This document shows positions 22,044-23,285 of a stretch of 23,285 nt of DNA, piece after piece. Within the stretch, counting starts at the first letter, position 1, and each line of letters begins with the position of its first letter. Source of the stretch: Acidobacteriota bacterium (GTDB taxonomy: Bacteria > Acidobacteriota > Vicinamibacteria > Vicinamibacterales > Vicinamibacteraceae); assembly GCA_023418055.1 (NCBI GenBank), contig JAEZDP010000227.1, positions 1 through 23,285 on the forward strand. The letters run 5' to 3'. The notes under the pieces were generated by a model. That model ran no database searches. It was given only the letters and a program-made list of their open reading frames with translations, and was not told the origin of the DNA. The position numbers and the translations under genes are program-made.

Positions 22044-23285
22044 TCAGAAGTCGATGCGCGCAGTAAGCAGCAGCCGTCTCGGCTCGGCATACCGCGTTGG
22101 CTGCCCGAACGCCGGGTTCGGCTGGTTGCGGTTGACGATGACGGCGCGAGTGTAGCTGGCCGGATCGCCCGGCACCTGCGTGCCGTCGAGCAGGCGCGTG
22201 CGCGGGTCGAGAAAGGCGCGGGTGTCGCGCGCCGTGGCCGTCTGCTCGTTGAACAGGTTGAGCACGCGCGCTTCGAGACGGGTGACGACGCGCCCGCCGA
22301 GCCTCAGGTTGTAGGCAGCCAGAAAGTCCACGTTGGTCCAGAAGTCGTTGCGGTTGCTGCCGAGCGGCTCAATCAACATGCGGTAGCCGCCGTACCAGTC
22401 CTGCACGCGCGCTTCGTACGGCGTGCCGCTCTGCGCGCGGACGTACCCCCCGAGCGAGAACGCGTCGGTCAGCATGTAGGTGCCGAAGACCTTCAGCACG
22501 TGCGTGCGGTCCTGTGACAACACGCCGTAGCGGAAGTCGTCCTCGACGAACACGCCGGGGCCGTCCTGGAGGATGGACGAGGTGTTGAACACCGCGCCGC
22601 CGGCTTCACCCGTGTAGTCGAGATCGAAGTTGCCCTCGAGCCGGCTCCAGGCATAACTGGCCGTGAGGCTCCAGTTGTCGGCCAGGCGTCGCGACAGTTC
22701 AGCCGTGACCGCCTGGTAGTCGCGGCGCGCATTGGGCAGGTTGGCGACGAAGAACGACGAGGCCGGCAGGTTACGGGGCTGGTCTTCGATGAAGTCCTTG
22801 GCGGTGCGGTCGATGAAGAAGACGTCGAGTCCCCAGTTGCCGCCAAGCGGCGTGGCGTAGCCGACGAGCACCTCGTCGGTGTAGGTCGGCGCGATGTTCG
22901 GGTCGAGCACGCGCCCCGTGGTGTTGGGTGCCGGCGTGTCGCTGACGAGGGCGCCGGTCGCCGCGTTGAAGAAGGCGTTGTTCTGGTACAGCCGCAGCGG
23001 CGCATGTGCACGCGCGCTGCTCTTCTGGTCGCTGCCGTAGTAGCGGCCGTAGTTGCCGTACACCTTGTCGCCGGCGTCCTTGCGCAGCTGGTAGTTGAAG
23101 CCGATACGGGGCTGCACCTGGTCGCCGTAGTCGAACGGCAGGAACGTGTTACGCGTCGCGATCTCCTGCGCGAACTCGTCCTTGTTCACGAGCACGCCGG
23201 CGTTGACGACCAGCCGCGGCCCGATCTGGATGTTGTCCTGCACGAAGAAGCTGTAGGTGCGCGACTTCGAGAGCTGCGAGTTCTG
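22044..23285 (-). CDS. TonB-dependent receptor (Oar-like), C-terminal part, truncated by window edge
   Basis: The frame is open to the right edge, so the true start lies outside; 413 residues are visible. They show outer-membrane beta-barrel features: alternating strands, SKSRTYSFFVQDN near the visible N-terminus, GFNYQLRKD, SASYAW-like strands (SLTASYAWSRLEG), LNLFNEQ, and a C-terminal LTARIDF ending in Phe, the barrel-assembly signal. The long extracellular loops and the YAWSRLEGNFD pattern resemble the large Oar/carboxypeptidase-regulatory-domain receptors of Acidobacteriota. The plug and any N-terminal domain are off the window. The ligand is unknown. It is convergent with the GT-C/TPR gene across a heptamer-filled spacer. 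Confidence 0.92.
   Translation of the reverse strand, partial: QNSQLSKSRTYSFFVQDNIQIGPRLVVNAGVLVNKDEFAQEIATRNTFLPFDYGDQVQPRIGFNYQLRKDAGDKVYGNYGRYYGSDQKSSARAHAPLRLYQNNAFFNAATGALVSDTPAPNTTGRVLDPNIAPTYTDEVLVGYATPLGGNWGLDVFFIDRTAKDFIEDQPRNLPASSFFVANLPNARRDYQAVTAELSRRLADNWSLTASYAWSRLEGNFDLDYTGEAGGAVFNTSSILQDGPGVFVEDDFRYGVLSQDRTHVLKVFGTYMLTDAFSLGGYVRAQSGTPYEARVQDWYGGYRMLIEPLGSNRNDFWTNVDFLAAYNLRLGGRVVTRLEARVLNLFNEQTATARDTRAFLDPRTRLLDGTQVPGDPASYTRAVIVNRNQPNPAFGQPTRYAEPRRLLLTARIDF

Overview
The window is a stretch of GC-rich bacterial chromosome with tightly packed genes, and no gene-free gap is longer than about 170 bases. I see no rRNA, tRNA, insertion sequence, integrase or CRISPR array. The gene mix points to Acidobacteriota, most likely the Vicinamibacteria group: an Oar-like TonB-dependent receptor, large secreted M14 and M61 peptidases, a Ser/Thr kinase, a GT-C/TPR membrane protein, and degenerate 7-bp repeats between genes. 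This placement is inferred from gene content and composition, not from a marker gene.

Layout. (1) 15-3949 (+): an ABC exporter ATPase and its permease (4-bp ATGA overlap), then 9 bp later a soluble hybrid histidine kinase. A perfect 10-bp-stem hairpin (3950-3975) separates this unit from a convergent cyclophilin gene (4511-3984, -). (2) 4602-6806 (+): a three-gene overlapping unit of a TPR protein, an ABA4-like (DUF4281) membrane protein and an approximately 8-TM protein of unknown function. (3) 6775-9426 (-): a secreted M14 zinc carboxypeptidase whose 3' end overlaps the previous unit by 32 bp. (4) 9427-9592: a spacer with heptamer arrays and a small palindrome. (5) 9593-14948 (-): lhr (1509-aa DNA-repair helicase) followed by an Fpg/Nei-family DNA glycosylase with an 8-bp overlap. 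(6) 15016-15980 (+): a small coiled-coil protein and a phosphatidylcholine-synthase-type CDP-alcohol phosphotransferase. (7) 15977-17788 (-): an M61 peptidase whose stop codon shares a CTAG palindrome with the convergent Pcs gene. (8) 17899-21968 (+): a 70-aa membrane protein, a Ser/Thr kinase fused to a pseudokinase, and a GT-C glycosyltransferase fused to a TPR domain. (9) 21969-22043: a second heptamer array. (10) 22044-23285 (-): the C-terminal part of a TonB-dependent receptor that runs off the right edge.

How the parts fit. The lhr-nei pair is a recognisable DNA-repair module. The ABC exporter with a co-directional hybrid kinase looks like a transport-plus-sensing unit. The secreted peptidases and the TonB receptor fit a protein- or polymer-degrading lifestyle. 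The most novel candidates are the kinase-pseudokinase/GT-C operon, the TPR/ABA4-like/8-TM operon, and the heptamer arrays that sit just past the stop codons of two unrelated genes.
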